From an uncultured Marmoricola sp. (GTDB taxonomy: Bacteria; Actinomycetota; Actinomycetes; Propionibacteriales; Nocardioidaceae), in the NCBI RefSeq assembly GCF_943913695.1, contig NZ_CALTZE010000033.1, positions 1 through 28,989 of the forward strand: 28,989 nucleotides of DNA, given 5' to 3'. Of the stretch, positions 22,656-28,989 are shown one piece after another. Under the pieces are notes generated by a model. That model was not told the DNA's origin, did no database searches, and worked only from the letters and a program-made list of their open reading frames with translations. Each line of letters begins with the position of its first letter. Position 1 is the stretch's first letter. The position numbers were made by a program, and so were the translations under genes.

Positions 22656-24345
22656 AGGCCTCGAGCACGACCGGGATGATCATCGGACGACGCCGGTGGG
22701 TGCCGCTGACCCAGCGCCCCACGGTGCGCCGGATGGTCTGCTGCAGCTGGTAGCCGTCGTCGACGCCCTCGCTCACGGCCCTGTCGATCGCGTCGATGAT
22801 CGGCTGCCGGATGTCCTCGAAGGTGGTGTCGTCCTCGGCGAAGCCACGGGCGTGGATCTCGGGACCGCTGACCACCTTGCCGGTCTGGGAGTCGATCACC
22901 ACGATGACCGAGATGAAGCCCTCCTCGCCGAGGATCCGGCGGTCCTTCAGCGAGCTCTCGGTGATGTCGCCGACCGAGCTGCCGTCGACGAAGACGTAGC
23001 CGCAGCCCACCTTGCCGGTGATGCGCGCGCGGCCGTCGACCAGGTCGACGACGACGCCGTCCTCGGCGACCACCACGCGGTCCTCCGGCACGCCGGTCGC
23101 GCGGGCCAGGGCGGCGTTGGCGAGCATGTGACGGATCTCGCCGTGCACCGGCATCACGTTGCGCGGCCGCACGATGTTGTAGCAGTAGAGCAGCTCGCCG
23201 GCACTGGCGTGACCGCTGACGTGCACCAGCGCGTTGCCCTTGTGGACCACGCGCGCACCCAGCCGCGAGAGGCCGTTGATGACGCGGTAGACGGCGTTCT
23301 CGTTGCCCGGGATCAGCGAGGAGGCCAGCACCACGGTGTCCTCGGGCTCGATGCTGACGAAGCTGTGGTTGCGCTGCGCGATCCGCGAGAGCGCCGAGAG
23401 CGGCTCGCCCTGCGAGCCCGTCGAGATCAGCACCACGCGCTCGGGCGGCATGTCGGCGAGCGCCTTGGCGTCGACCAGCAGGTCGCGCGGCACGTCGAGG
23501 TAGCCGAGCTCGCGCGCGATGGTCATGTTGCGCACCATCGAGCGGCCGACGTAGGCGACCTTGCGGCCGTGGGCCGCGGCGGCGTCCATGATCTGCTGCA
23601 CCCGGTGCACGTGGGAGGCGAAGCAGGCCACGATGATGCGCCCCCGGCTCTTGCCGAAGACGCCCTCCAGCACCGGTGTGATCTCCTGCTCGGAGGTGGT
23701 GAAGCCGGGCACCTCGGCGTTGGTCGAGTCGGTGAGGAAGAGGTCGACGCCCTCCTCGCCCAGGCGCGCGAAGGCCCGCAGGTCGGTGATGCGGCCGTCG
23801 AGCGGCAGCTGGTCCATCTTGAAGTCACCCGTGTGCAGCACGCTGCCGGCGCCGGTGCGGATCATCACGGCGAGCGCGTCGGGGATGGAGTGGTTGACCG
23901 CGACGAACTCCAGCTCGAAGGGGCCGAAGGAGAGCCGGTCGCCCTCGGCCACGACGGCCTTGACGGTGTTCTTCAGCCGGTGCTCGCGCAGCTTGGAGCC
24001 GAGCAGGGCCAGGGTCAGGTTGGAGCCGACCAGCGGGATGTCGGCCCGCTCGCGCAGCAAGTAGGGCACCGCCCCGATGTGGTCCTCGTGACCGTGGGTC
24101 AGCACCAGCGCCTCGACCGCGTCGAGCCGGTCACGGATCGAGTCGAAGTCGGGCAGGATCAGGTCGACGCCGGGGTGGTTCTCCTCGGGGAAGAGCACCC
24201 CGCAGTCGACGACCAGCAGCCGGCCGGCGTACTCGAAGACGGTCATGTTGCGACCGACCTCGCCGAGGCCTCCGAGCGCGGTGACCCGCAGGCCGCCGTC
24301 GGGCAGCGGCGGCGGAGGCGAGAGCTCCGGGTGCGGGTGGCTCAC
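22654..24345 (-). CDS. rnj: Ribonuclease J
   Basis: RNase J is a metallo-beta-lactamase/beta-CASP nuclease that matures and degrades RNA, with 5'-3' exonuclease and endonuclease activity. The 563 residues show the zinc motif HGHEDH (84-89), SIPDALAV and HTGDFKMD with further metal ligands, the beta-CASP signature elements (DSTNAE, ACFASHVHRVQQI, STGSQGEP), GHASAGEL, and MPVHGEIRHM near the C-terminal beta-CASP end. The start is a GTG at 24345 overlapping the dapA stop (GTGA, 24342-24345), so it is coupled to dapA. The dapA-rnj pairing is widespread in actinobacteria. Confidence 0.96.
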   Translation of the reverse strand: MSHPHPELSPPPPLPDGGLRVTALGGLGEVGRNMTVFEYAGRLLVVDCGVLFPEENHPGVDLILPDFDSIRDRLDAVEALVLTHGHEDHIGAVPYLLRERADIPLVGSNLTLALLGSKLREHRLKNTVKAVVAEGDRLSFGPFELEFVAVNHSIPDALAVMIRTGAGSVLHTGDFKMDQLPLDGRITDLRAFARLGEEGVDLFLTDSTNAEVPGFTTSEQEITPVLEGVFGKSRGRIIVACFASHVHRVQQIMDAAAAHGRKVAYVGRSMVRNMTIARELGYLDVPRDLLVDAKALADMPPERVVLISTGSQGEPLSALSRIAQRNHSFVSIEPEDTVVLASSLIPGNENAVYRVINGLSRLGARVVHKGNALVHVSGHASAGELLYCYNIVRPRNVMPVHGEIRHMLANAALARATGVPEDRVVVAEDGVVVDLVDGRARITGKVGCGYVFVDGSSVGDITESSLKDRRILGEEGFISVIVVIDSQTGKVVSGPEIHARGFAEDDTTFEDIRQPIIDAIDRAVSEGVDDGYQLQQTIRRTVGRWVSGTHRRRPMIIPVVLEA

Positions 24346-25235
24346 AGCAGACCAGCCTTCTCCAGGGAGCCGCGCAGCGCCGCCACCTCGGCGTCGTCGA
24401 GCGGCACGAGCGGACCGCGCACGTGGCGACCGTCGAGCACGCCGAGCAGCTCCAGGGCGGCCTTGGCCGTGGTGGCGCCGTAGTTGGGCACGCCCATGAC
24501 CGCCTCGACCACCGGCAGCAGCGGGCCGAAGGTCGCCAGGGCGCCGGCGGGGTCGCCGGCGTCGAACTGCTCGACGACGCGGCGGATCTGCTCCCCCACG
24601 ACGTGGCCCGCCACCGAGACGATCCCGCAGCCGCCGTGCGCGAGGTAGCCCAGCAGCAGCCCGTCGTCGCCGGAGTAGACGTCGTAGCCGAGCTGGCGCA
24701 GCGCGACGGTCGCGACGGGGTCGCCCGTGGCGTGCTTGACGCTGGTGACGGTCTCGAGTCGCCGGGCCGCCTCGTAGGTCGGCAGCGAGAAGGCCTGTCC
24801 GGTCCGGCCCGGGACGTCGTAGAGCATCACCGGCAGGCTCGTGGCGTGCGCGACCTCGGTGACGTGGTGCAGGATGCCCGCCTGCCCGGGCTTGCTGTAG
24901 TAGGGCGCCACCAGCAGCACCGCGTCGACCCCGACCTTCTCGGCCTGCACCGCCAGCTCCACGGAGTGGGCGGTGGAGTTGGTGCCGACCCCCGCGATCA
25001 CTGTGCCGCGCTCGCCGACGGCGTCCTTGACCGCGCGGAGGATCTCGCCGTCCTCGGCGACCGTCGTCGTGGGCGACTCCCCCGTGGTGCCGCTGACCAC
25101 GACCCCGTCGTTGCCGTGGTCGAGCAGGTGGCCGGCGACCGCGGCCGCGCCGTCGAGGTCGAGGCCTCCGTCGTCGCGGAACGGCGTGACCATGGCGGTC
25201 AGCACCCGGCCGTAGGGGGCGGCAGGCAGGCTCAT
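24342..25235 (-). CDS. dapA: 4-hydroxy-tetrahydrodipicolinate synthase
   Basis: DapA condenses pyruvate and aspartate semialdehyde, the branch step to diaminopimelate and lysine. The 297 residues include SGTTGESPT (48-56, catalytic Thr50/51), Tyr139 in LYDVPGRTG and the Schiff-base Lys167 in SVKHATGD; GxAGH-type sequence follows (SVAGHVVG). The ATG at 25235 is the family start and has a TAGCCT box 7 nt upstream; GAGG in the same spacer could also serve as a weak ribosome site. It is followed by rnj with a 4-base overlap. The dapB gene further right has a nearly identical start region. Confidence 0.96.
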   Translation of the reverse strand: MSLPAAPYGRVLTAMVTPFRDDGGLDLDGAAAVAGHLLDHGNDGVVVSGTTGESPTTTVAEDGEILRAVKDAVGERGTVIAGVGTNSTAHSVELAVQAEKVGVDAVLLVAPYYSKPGQAGILHHVTEVAHATSLPVMLYDVPGRTGQAFSLPTYEAARRLETVTSVKHATGDPVATVALRQLGYDVYSGDDGLLLGYLAHGGCGIVSVAGHVVGEQIRRVVEQFDAGDPAGALATFGPLLPVVEAVMGVPNYGATTAKAALELLGVLDGRHVRGPLVPLDDAEVAALRGSLEKAGLL

Positions 25236-25248
25236 GCACCTCAGGCTA
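25236..25248 (-). promoter_or_regulatory. Candidate promoter -10 for dapA
   Basis: The minus strand reads TAGCCT (25243-25248), then 7 nt, then ATG. The sequence TAGCCTGAG is shared with the dapB start region. Confidence 0.5.
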
Positions 25249-25288
25249 TCGGCAGGGGCGCCTGCAGCCCGGAGGGCAGGCGGCGGTC

Positions 25289-25300
25289 TACCTTGTGCTC
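25289..25300 (+). promoter_or_regulatory. Candidate leaderless promoter -10 for GYF_2/TM2 gene
   Basis: TACCTT (25289-25294) is 6 nt before the ATG at 25301, with no Shine-Dalgarno. Confidence 0.45.
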
Positions 25301-25708
25301 ATGACGCAGACCCCCACAGGCGGCGCGGGCTGGACCTCGCCGGCGGACGGCAGCTACATGCTGGCCCACCTCGGGCAGGAGTACGGCCCCTACGGCTACG
25401 TGCAGCTCCAGCAGATGGCACAGGCCGGCCAGCTGCGCGGCGACGCCCAGCTCCGCGACGTCTCGACGGGCGGCTGGTTCGTCGCCCAGCAGCTGCCGGG
25501 CCTCTTCTCCAGCCGCGACTGGCTGGTCGCCGTACTGCTCTCGGTCTTCCTCGGCAGCCTCGGCGTCGACCGCTTCTACCTCGGCCACATCGGCCTGGGG
25601 ATCCTGAAGCTGATCACGCTCGGCGGCTGCGGCATCTGGGCGCTGATCGACCTGATCCTGATCGTGCTGCGCAAGGTGCCCGACGTCGACGGGCGGCCGC
25701 TGGCCTGA
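25301..25708 (+). CDS. GYF_2 plus TM2 domain membrane protein
   Basis: 135 residues: an N-terminal GYF_2 (DUF4339-like) domain (about 17-68; YGPYGYVQLQQMAQAGQLRGDAQLRD...GGWFVA), then a TM2 domain of two helices (about 75-130) joined by the signature GVDRFYLGHIGLGILKL. TM2 proteins sit in the cytoplasmic membrane; the GYF_2 part probably binds proline-rich peptides on the cytosolic side. No substrate or partner can be named. The ATG at 25301 is preferred to one at 25295 because of the TACCTT spacing. It is divergent from dapA and convergent with folA (22-bp gap). Confidence 0.87.
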   Translation: MTQTPTGGAGWTSPADGSYMLAHLGQEYGPYGYVQLQQMAQAGQLRGDAQLRDVSTGGWFVAQQLPGLFSSRDWLVAVLLSVFLGSLGVDRFYLGHIGLGILKLITLGGCGIWALIDLILIVLRKVPDVDGRPLA

Positions 25709-25730
25709 CACGGCCTCGACGGTCGACGGC

Positions 25731-26216
25731 TCAGCGGCGCTGCAGCCAGCGCACCGTCCAGGACGGGTCGTCGTCGAGGTGCGCCTCCCGGCGGGTCTCG
25801 ACCCAGTCGGCCTCGTCGAAGTCGGGGTAGTGCGTGTCGCCCTCGGGCTCGAGGTCGACCTCGGAGAGCACCTGCTCGGTCGCCAGTGCCAGCGCCTCGG
25901 CATAGACCCGGGCACCGCCGCCGATGGTGACCAGCTCGTCGTCGAGCTCGCAGCCCACCCGCACGGCCTCGGCGACCGAGCGCGCCACCAGCACGCCCTC
26001 GTGCGCCCACGCGGGATCGCTGGTCACGACGATGCTCTGCCGCCCGGGCAGCGGACGGCCGATGCTCTCGAAGGTGGAGCGTCCCAGCACCATCGGGTGG
26101 CCGAGGGTCGTGCGCTTGAAGTGGGCCCAGTCGGCGGGCAGGTCCCAGGGGATCGAGCCGCCGGCGCCGATCACGCCGTTGCGCGCGCGAGCGGCCACCA
26201 TCGAGATGCGCGTCAT
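25731..26216 (-). CDS. folA: Dihydrofolate reductase
   Basis: NADPH-dependent reduction of dihydrofolate, regenerating the tetrahydrofolate consumed by thymidylate synthase. The 161 residues show SMVAARARNGVIGAGGSIPWDLPADWAHFKRTTLGHPMVLGR, with the substrate-binding Asp29 in LPAD, the GRSTFESIGRPLPGR cofactor segment and TIGGGARVYAEAL for NADPH binding. The ATG at 26216 lies 8 bp after the thyA stop, so both belong to one operon. Length and motifs are normal. Confidence 0.95.
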   Translation of the reverse strand: MTRISMVAARARNGVIGAGGSIPWDLPADWAHFKRTTLGHPMVLGRSTFESIGRPLPGRQSIVVTSDPAWAHEGVLVARSVAEAVRVGCELDDELVTIGGGARVYAEALALATEQVLSEVDLEPEGDTHYPDFDEADWVETRREAHLDDDPSWTVRWLQRR

Positions 26217-26224
26217 CGGGCTGC

Positions 26225-27040
26225 TCAGACCGCGATCGGGGCCTTGATGCCCGGGTGGGGGTCGTAGCCCTCGACAGCGATGTGGCCGAGGTCGAAGCCG
26301 TCGATCTCGCGCACCTCGGGGTCCAGTCGCAGCCGTGGCAGCGGCCGCGGCTCGCGGGTGAGCTGGAGCTCGGCCTGCTCGAGGTGGTTGAGGTAGAGGT
26401 GGGCGTCGCCGAAGGTGTGCACGAAGTCGCCGACCTCGAGGTCGGTGACCTGGGCGACCAGGTGCGTCAGCAGGGCGTAGGAGGCGATGTTGAACGGCAC
26501 GCCGAGGAAGACGTCGGCCGAGCGCTGGTAGAGCTGGCACGACAGCCGGCCGCGCGCCTCACCCGAGGCCGGCGGCGCGACGTAGAACTGGAACATCGTG
26601 TGGCAGGGGGCCAGCGCCATGGCGGGGATGTCGGCGACGTTCCACGCCGAGACCACGTGGCGCCGGGAGTCGGGGTCGCGGCGGATCTGCTCGACCACCT
26701 GGGCGATCTGGTCGACGTGGCGGCCGTCGGGGGTGGGCCACGAGCGCCACTGGTAGCCGTAGACCGGCCCCAGGTCGCCGTCGGCGTCGGCCCACTCGTC
26801 CCAGATCGTGATGCCGCGGTCCTGCAGCCACTTGACGTTGGTCTCGCCGCGCAAGAACCACAGCAGCTCGCCGAAGACCGACCGGGTGTGCACCTTCTTG
26901 GTGGTCACGAGCGGGAAGCCCGCACGCAGGTCGAAGCGCATCTGGTGGCCGAAGACGCTCCGCGTGCCGGTGCCGGTGCGGTCGGAGCGCTCCACGCCCT
27001 CCTCGAGGACCCGGCGGAGGAGGTCGAGGTAGGCCTGCAT
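26225..27040 (-). CDS. thyA: Thymidylate synthase ThyA
   Basis: Converts dUMP to dTMP with methylene-tetrahydrofolate, yielding dihydrofolate that folA recycles. The 271 residues align well with ThyA: RTGTGTRSVFGHQMRFDL, the catalytic Cys146 in LAPCHTMFQFYV (the same number as in E. coli), QRSADVFLGVPFNIASYALLTHL, and the C-terminal KAPIAV. The ATG at 27040 (MQAYLDLL) is chosen over one at 27049; a TAGGTT box lies 7 nt upstream and overlaps the promoter box of the divergent GNAT gene. No thyX is in this window. Confidence 0.96.
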   Translation of the reverse strand: MQAYLDLLRRVLEEGVERSDRTGTGTRSVFGHQMRFDLRAGFPLVTTKKVHTRSVFGELLWFLRGETNVKWLQDRGITIWDEWADADGDLGPVYGYQWRSWPTPDGRHVDQIAQVVEQIRRDPDSRRHVVSAWNVADIPAMALAPCHTMFQFYVAPPASGEARGRLSCQLYQRSADVFLGVPFNIASYALLTHLVAQVTDLEVGDFVHTFGDAHLYLNHLEQAELQLTREPRPLPRLRLDPEVREIDGFDLGHIAVEGYDPHPGIKAPIAV

Positions 27041-27053
27041 GGCCCCCAACCTA
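27041..27053 (-). promoter_or_regulatory. Candidate leaderless promoter -10 for thyA
   Basis: TAGGTT on the minus strand (27048-27053) is 7 nt before the thyA ATG. It shares bases 27052-27053 with the plus-strand box of the GNAT gene. The GGGGG in the spacer might also act as a ribosome site. Confidence 0.45.
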
Positions 27054-27064
27054 CAATCCGCCGC
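27052..27064 (+). promoter_or_regulatory. Candidate leaderless promoter -10 for GNAT gene
   Basis: TACAAT (27052-27057), one base from the TATAAT consensus, is 7 nt before the ATG at 27065. No Shine-Dalgarno and no clear -35. Confidence 0.5.
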
Positions 27065-27610
27065 ATGCCCTCTGCCGACGTCTCAGCGCGCGTCGCATGG
27101 GATGCCGACGCGCCGGCCATCGCTGCCGTGCAGCTGCGCGCGTGGCGCACGTCGTACGCCGACCTGCTCCCGGCCGAGGTGCTCGCGACGCTCGACGCCG
27201 AGCAGCTCGCCGCCGGCTGGGAGGCCTCCCTGCGACGCCCCCAGGACGCCCGGCAGCGGGTGCTGGTCGGGCTGGAGCGCTCCACGGTGACAGGGTTCGT
27301 GGTGACCGCCCCGGCCACCGACCCCGACTGCGACCCGATCGCCACCGGCGAGCTGAGCGACCTCACCGTCGACCCCGACCAGCGCGGCGGCGGTCACGGC
27401 TCGCGGCTGCTCCAGGCGGCCGTCGACACCCTCGTGGCCGACCGCTTCACCCGCGCCGTCACCTGGCTGCCCGCCGCCGACGACCGGCTGCGCGCCTTCC
27501 TGGAGTCGACCGGCTGGGCCCCCGACGGCGCCCACCGCACCCTCGACCTGACCGGCGACGGCACGACGACCCTCAAGCAGGTCCGCCTGCACACCGCGCT
27601 CGTCGACTGA
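27065..27610 (+). CDS. GNAT-family N-acetyltransferase
   Basis: 181 residues with the GNAT fold. The acetyl-CoA pyrophosphate-binding motif is ELSDLTVDPDQRGGGHGSRLLQAAVD (about 98-123, R-x-G-G-x-G), and the C-terminal FLESTGWAPDGAHRTLDL is the usual motif B end. It transfers an acetyl group to an unknown amine, possibly a small molecule or a protein terminus. The ATG at 27065 is 24 bp from the divergent thyA start. A strong hairpin follows the stop. Confidence 0.9.
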   Translation: MPSADVSARVAWDADAPAIAAVQLRAWRTSYADLLPAEVLATLDAEQLAAGWEASLRRPQDARQRVLVGLERSTVTGFVVTAPATDPDCDPIATGELSDLTVDPDQRGGGHGSRLLQAAVDTLVADRFTRAVTWLPAADDRLRAFLESTGWAPDGAHRTLDLTGDGTTTLKQVRLHTALVD

Positions 27611-27621
27611 TCACGGGGAGA

Positions 27622-27660
27622 AGCCGAGGGACCCGTGTGCCCAGCACGGGCCCCTCGGCT
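27622..27660 (+). terminator. Hairpin downstream of GNAT gene
   Basis: AGCCGAGGG (27622-27630) pairs with CCCTCGGCT (27652-27660), and CCCGTG (27632-27637) with CACGGG (27645-27650). The stable stem begins 11 bp after the stop; only CCTT follows, so it is an L-shaped terminator without a U-tract. Confidence 0.65.
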
Positions 27661-27901
27661 CCTTGGGAACCTGATCGGCCTGGGGGAAGGCGATCAGGAC
27701 GCGGTGACCTGGCCGTATGCGGCACCGGGCCACCGCGGGTCTGCAGCAGTCGGGGGAAGGCAGAAGAGAGTCTGAAGAAGGGTCCGCTTGTGGCGGGACA
27801 CGTCAAGCATGCCCCTGACCGGCAGTCCAGGACACCTCTGCGCGGATGCACGAACCTGCGCTGCACGATCGTGCAGACGTCACCCACCTGCGAGAGATCA
27901 G
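27661..27901. other. Unassigned 241-bp intergenic stretch with hairpins
   Basis: No gene is supported. It holds a hairpin CTGATC-G-GCCT / AGGC-GATCAG (27671-27697, loop GGGGGA), two copies of GGGGGAAGGC (27682-27691 and one near 27754), and a perfect 16-bp palindrome CTGCACGATCGTGCAG (27861-27876) about 30 bp from the dapB stop. It could hold a small RNA or simply the dapB 3' region. Confidence 0.45.
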
Positions 27902-28645
27902 TCAGCCGAGGTCGAGGTAGGACTCCAGGCCCACGGTCAGCCCCGGGTGCGAGGCCACCTCGCGGAGGCCGAGCAGCACACCGGGCGTGAACGACACCCG
28001 GTCGAGCGAGTCGTGGCGGATGGTCAGCGTCTCCCCCACGCCGCCGAGCACCACCTCCTGGTGCGCGACCAGCCCCCGGATCCGCAGCCCGTGCACACGC
28101 ACCCCGTCGACGTCGGCGCCGCGGGCACCCTCCAGCGCGGTGCTGGTCGCGTCGGGCGCGGGCGGCAGGCCGGCCTCGCGGCGGGCGGCGGCGATGAGCT
28201 GCGCCGTACGCCGAGCGGTGCCGGAGGGCGCGTCGGCCTTGTCCGGGTGGTGCAGTTCGACCACCTCGACGGACTCGTAGAAGCGGGCGGCCTCGGCGGC
28301 GAAGCGCATCATCAGCACCGCGCCTACGGAGAAGTTGGGGGCGACCAGCACCCCCACCTGCGGGGCCTCGGTGAGCCAGCCGCGCAGCGTCGCCAGGCGC
28401 TCCTCGTCGAAGCCGGTGGTGCCCACGACGGCGTGGATGCCGTTCTCCACGCACCAGCGCAGGTTGTCCATCACCACGTCGGGGTGGGTGAAGTCGACGA
28501 CCGCCTGCGCCTCCTCGAGCGCTGCGAGGTCGTCGCCGGCGTCGACGCGCGCCACGAGCTCGAGGTCGTCGGCCTCCTCGAGGGCGCGGCAGACCTCGCG
28601 CCCGACCTTGCCCAGTGCGCCCAGCACCCCGACCCGCAGCGTCAT
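27902..28645 (-). CDS. dapB: 4-hydroxy-tetrahydrodipicolinate reductase
   Basis: DapB reduces the DapA product with NAD(P)H in diaminopimelate/lysine synthesis. The 247 residues contain the nucleotide motif GVLGALGKVG (6-15), VVDFTHPDV, VGTTGF, APNFSVGAVLMM and the catalytic motif ELHHPDKADAPSGTA (His132, His133, Lys136, Ser141-Gly142-Thr143). The ATG at 28645 (MTLRVGVLG) is preferred to one at 28684, since a TAGCCT box lies 7 nt before it. It appears to be a single-gene unit divergent from an ABC ATPase gene. Confidence 0.96.
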   Translation of the reverse strand: MTLRVGVLGALGKVGREVCRALEEADDLELVARVDAGDDLAALEEAQAVVDFTHPDVVMDNLRWCVENGIHAVVGTTGFDEERLATLRGWLTEAPQVGVLVAPNFSVGAVLMMRFAAEAARFYESVEVVELHHPDKADAPSGTARRTAQLIAAARREAGLPPAPDATSTALEGARGADVDGVRVHGLRIRGLVAHQEVVLGGVGETLTIRHDSLDRVSFTPGVLLGLREVASHPGLTVGLESYLDLG

Positions 28646-28658
28646 GGCGCTCAGGCTA
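28646..28658 (-). promoter_or_regulatory. Candidate leaderless promoter -10 for dapB
   Basis: The minus strand reads TAGCCT (28653-28658), 7 nt, ATG; TAGCCTGAG is identical to the dapA start region. Confidence 0.5.
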
Positions 28659-28678
28659 GTGGGCGGGATCCGGCTCGA

Positions 28679-28707
28679 TGACACCTGTCACGGCGAGGTC
28701 GTGACAG
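28679..28707. promoter_or_regulatory. Candidate operator with three TGTCA half-sites
   Basis: CTGTCACG (28685-28692) and CGTGACAG (28700-28707) form a perfect 8-bp inverted repeat with a 7-nt spacer. TGACA (28679-28683) with TGTCA (28686-28690) makes a second, overlapping palindrome. It lies in the 105-bp gap between divergent dapB and the ABC ATPase gene; its size suits a TetR- or GntR-type dimer. Confidence 0.55.
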
Positions 28708-28750
28708 CGCGCGGATCCCTCCGCCCGGTGCTGGGGCCAAGGTGGAGGCC

Positions 28751-28989
<239 letters not shown>

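Noticed and set aside
22567..24483. Long plus-strand open frame opposite rnj
   Set aside because: No domain-like sequence; antisense to a well-supported RNase J gene.
27847..27860. Sequence CGAACCTGCG near 27850 as a LexA/SOS box
   Set aside because: It lacks the second half GTTCG of the actinobacterial SOS box.

Overview
The window is very high-GC DNA with dense genes, GTG starts, 4-base stop/start overlaps and several probable leaderless promoters. Gene content and order (dapB, thyA-folA, dapA-rnj, ftsK, rimO-pgsA) match the conserved chromosomal block of Actinobacteria. Coding style, the type II DAHP synthase and the PPi-type phosphofructokinase suggest a member of the Nocardioidaceae (Nocardioides-like). 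This assignment is an inference from memory of such genomes. I see no phage, plasmid, IS element, CRISPR array, rRNA or tRNA.

Region 1 (1-4441, all minus strand): a dispersed palindromic repeat at the left edge; a tightly overlapped operon of type II DAHP synthase (first step of aromatic amino acid synthesis), an atypical short-chain dehydrogenase without the catalytic Tyr, and a small PPOX-fold flavin/F420 oxidoreductase; a small membrane protein; and an APC-family amino acid permease. Region 2 (4442-8346): a structured divergent intergenic region, then a 1162-residue ABC exporter in which both halves are fused and only one ATP site looks catalytically competent, followed by an 88-bp nested palindrome. 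Region 3 (8347-13484): PPi-type phosphofructokinase, a DinB/DUF664 protein, a 223-bp non-coding element bounded by 26-bp inverted repeats, a coiled-coil protein of unknown function, a CinA-type amidohydrolase overlapping an EamA transporter, and a divergent CGNR zinc-finger protein that probably regulates the transporter.

Region 4 (13485-19958, minus): the operon ftsK, RodZ-like gene, rimO, pgsA. It covers chromosome segregation, cell-shape/envelope organisation, ribosomal protein S12 modification and phosphatidylglycerolphosphate synthesis. Region 5 (19959-25235): a small DUF2177 membrane protein (plus strand), an orphan soluble dual-GAF histidine kinase, and dapA-rnj (lysine/diaminopimelate synthesis and RNase J). 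Region 6 (25236-28989): a GYF_2/TM2 membrane protein, thyA-folA (thymidylate cycle), a GNAT acetyltransferase in very tight divergence from thyA, dapB, and the 5' end of an ABC ATPase gene running off the right edge.

The genes are mostly core metabolism and cell division. The least ordinary signals are in the non-coding DNA: two large inverted-repeat elements near 8.2 and 10.2 kb that share a TTCACATG core, a 21-bp-arm hairpin between divergent transporters, and a consistent TANNNT box 6-8 nt before eleven start codons. I did not find a convincing new multi-gene system.
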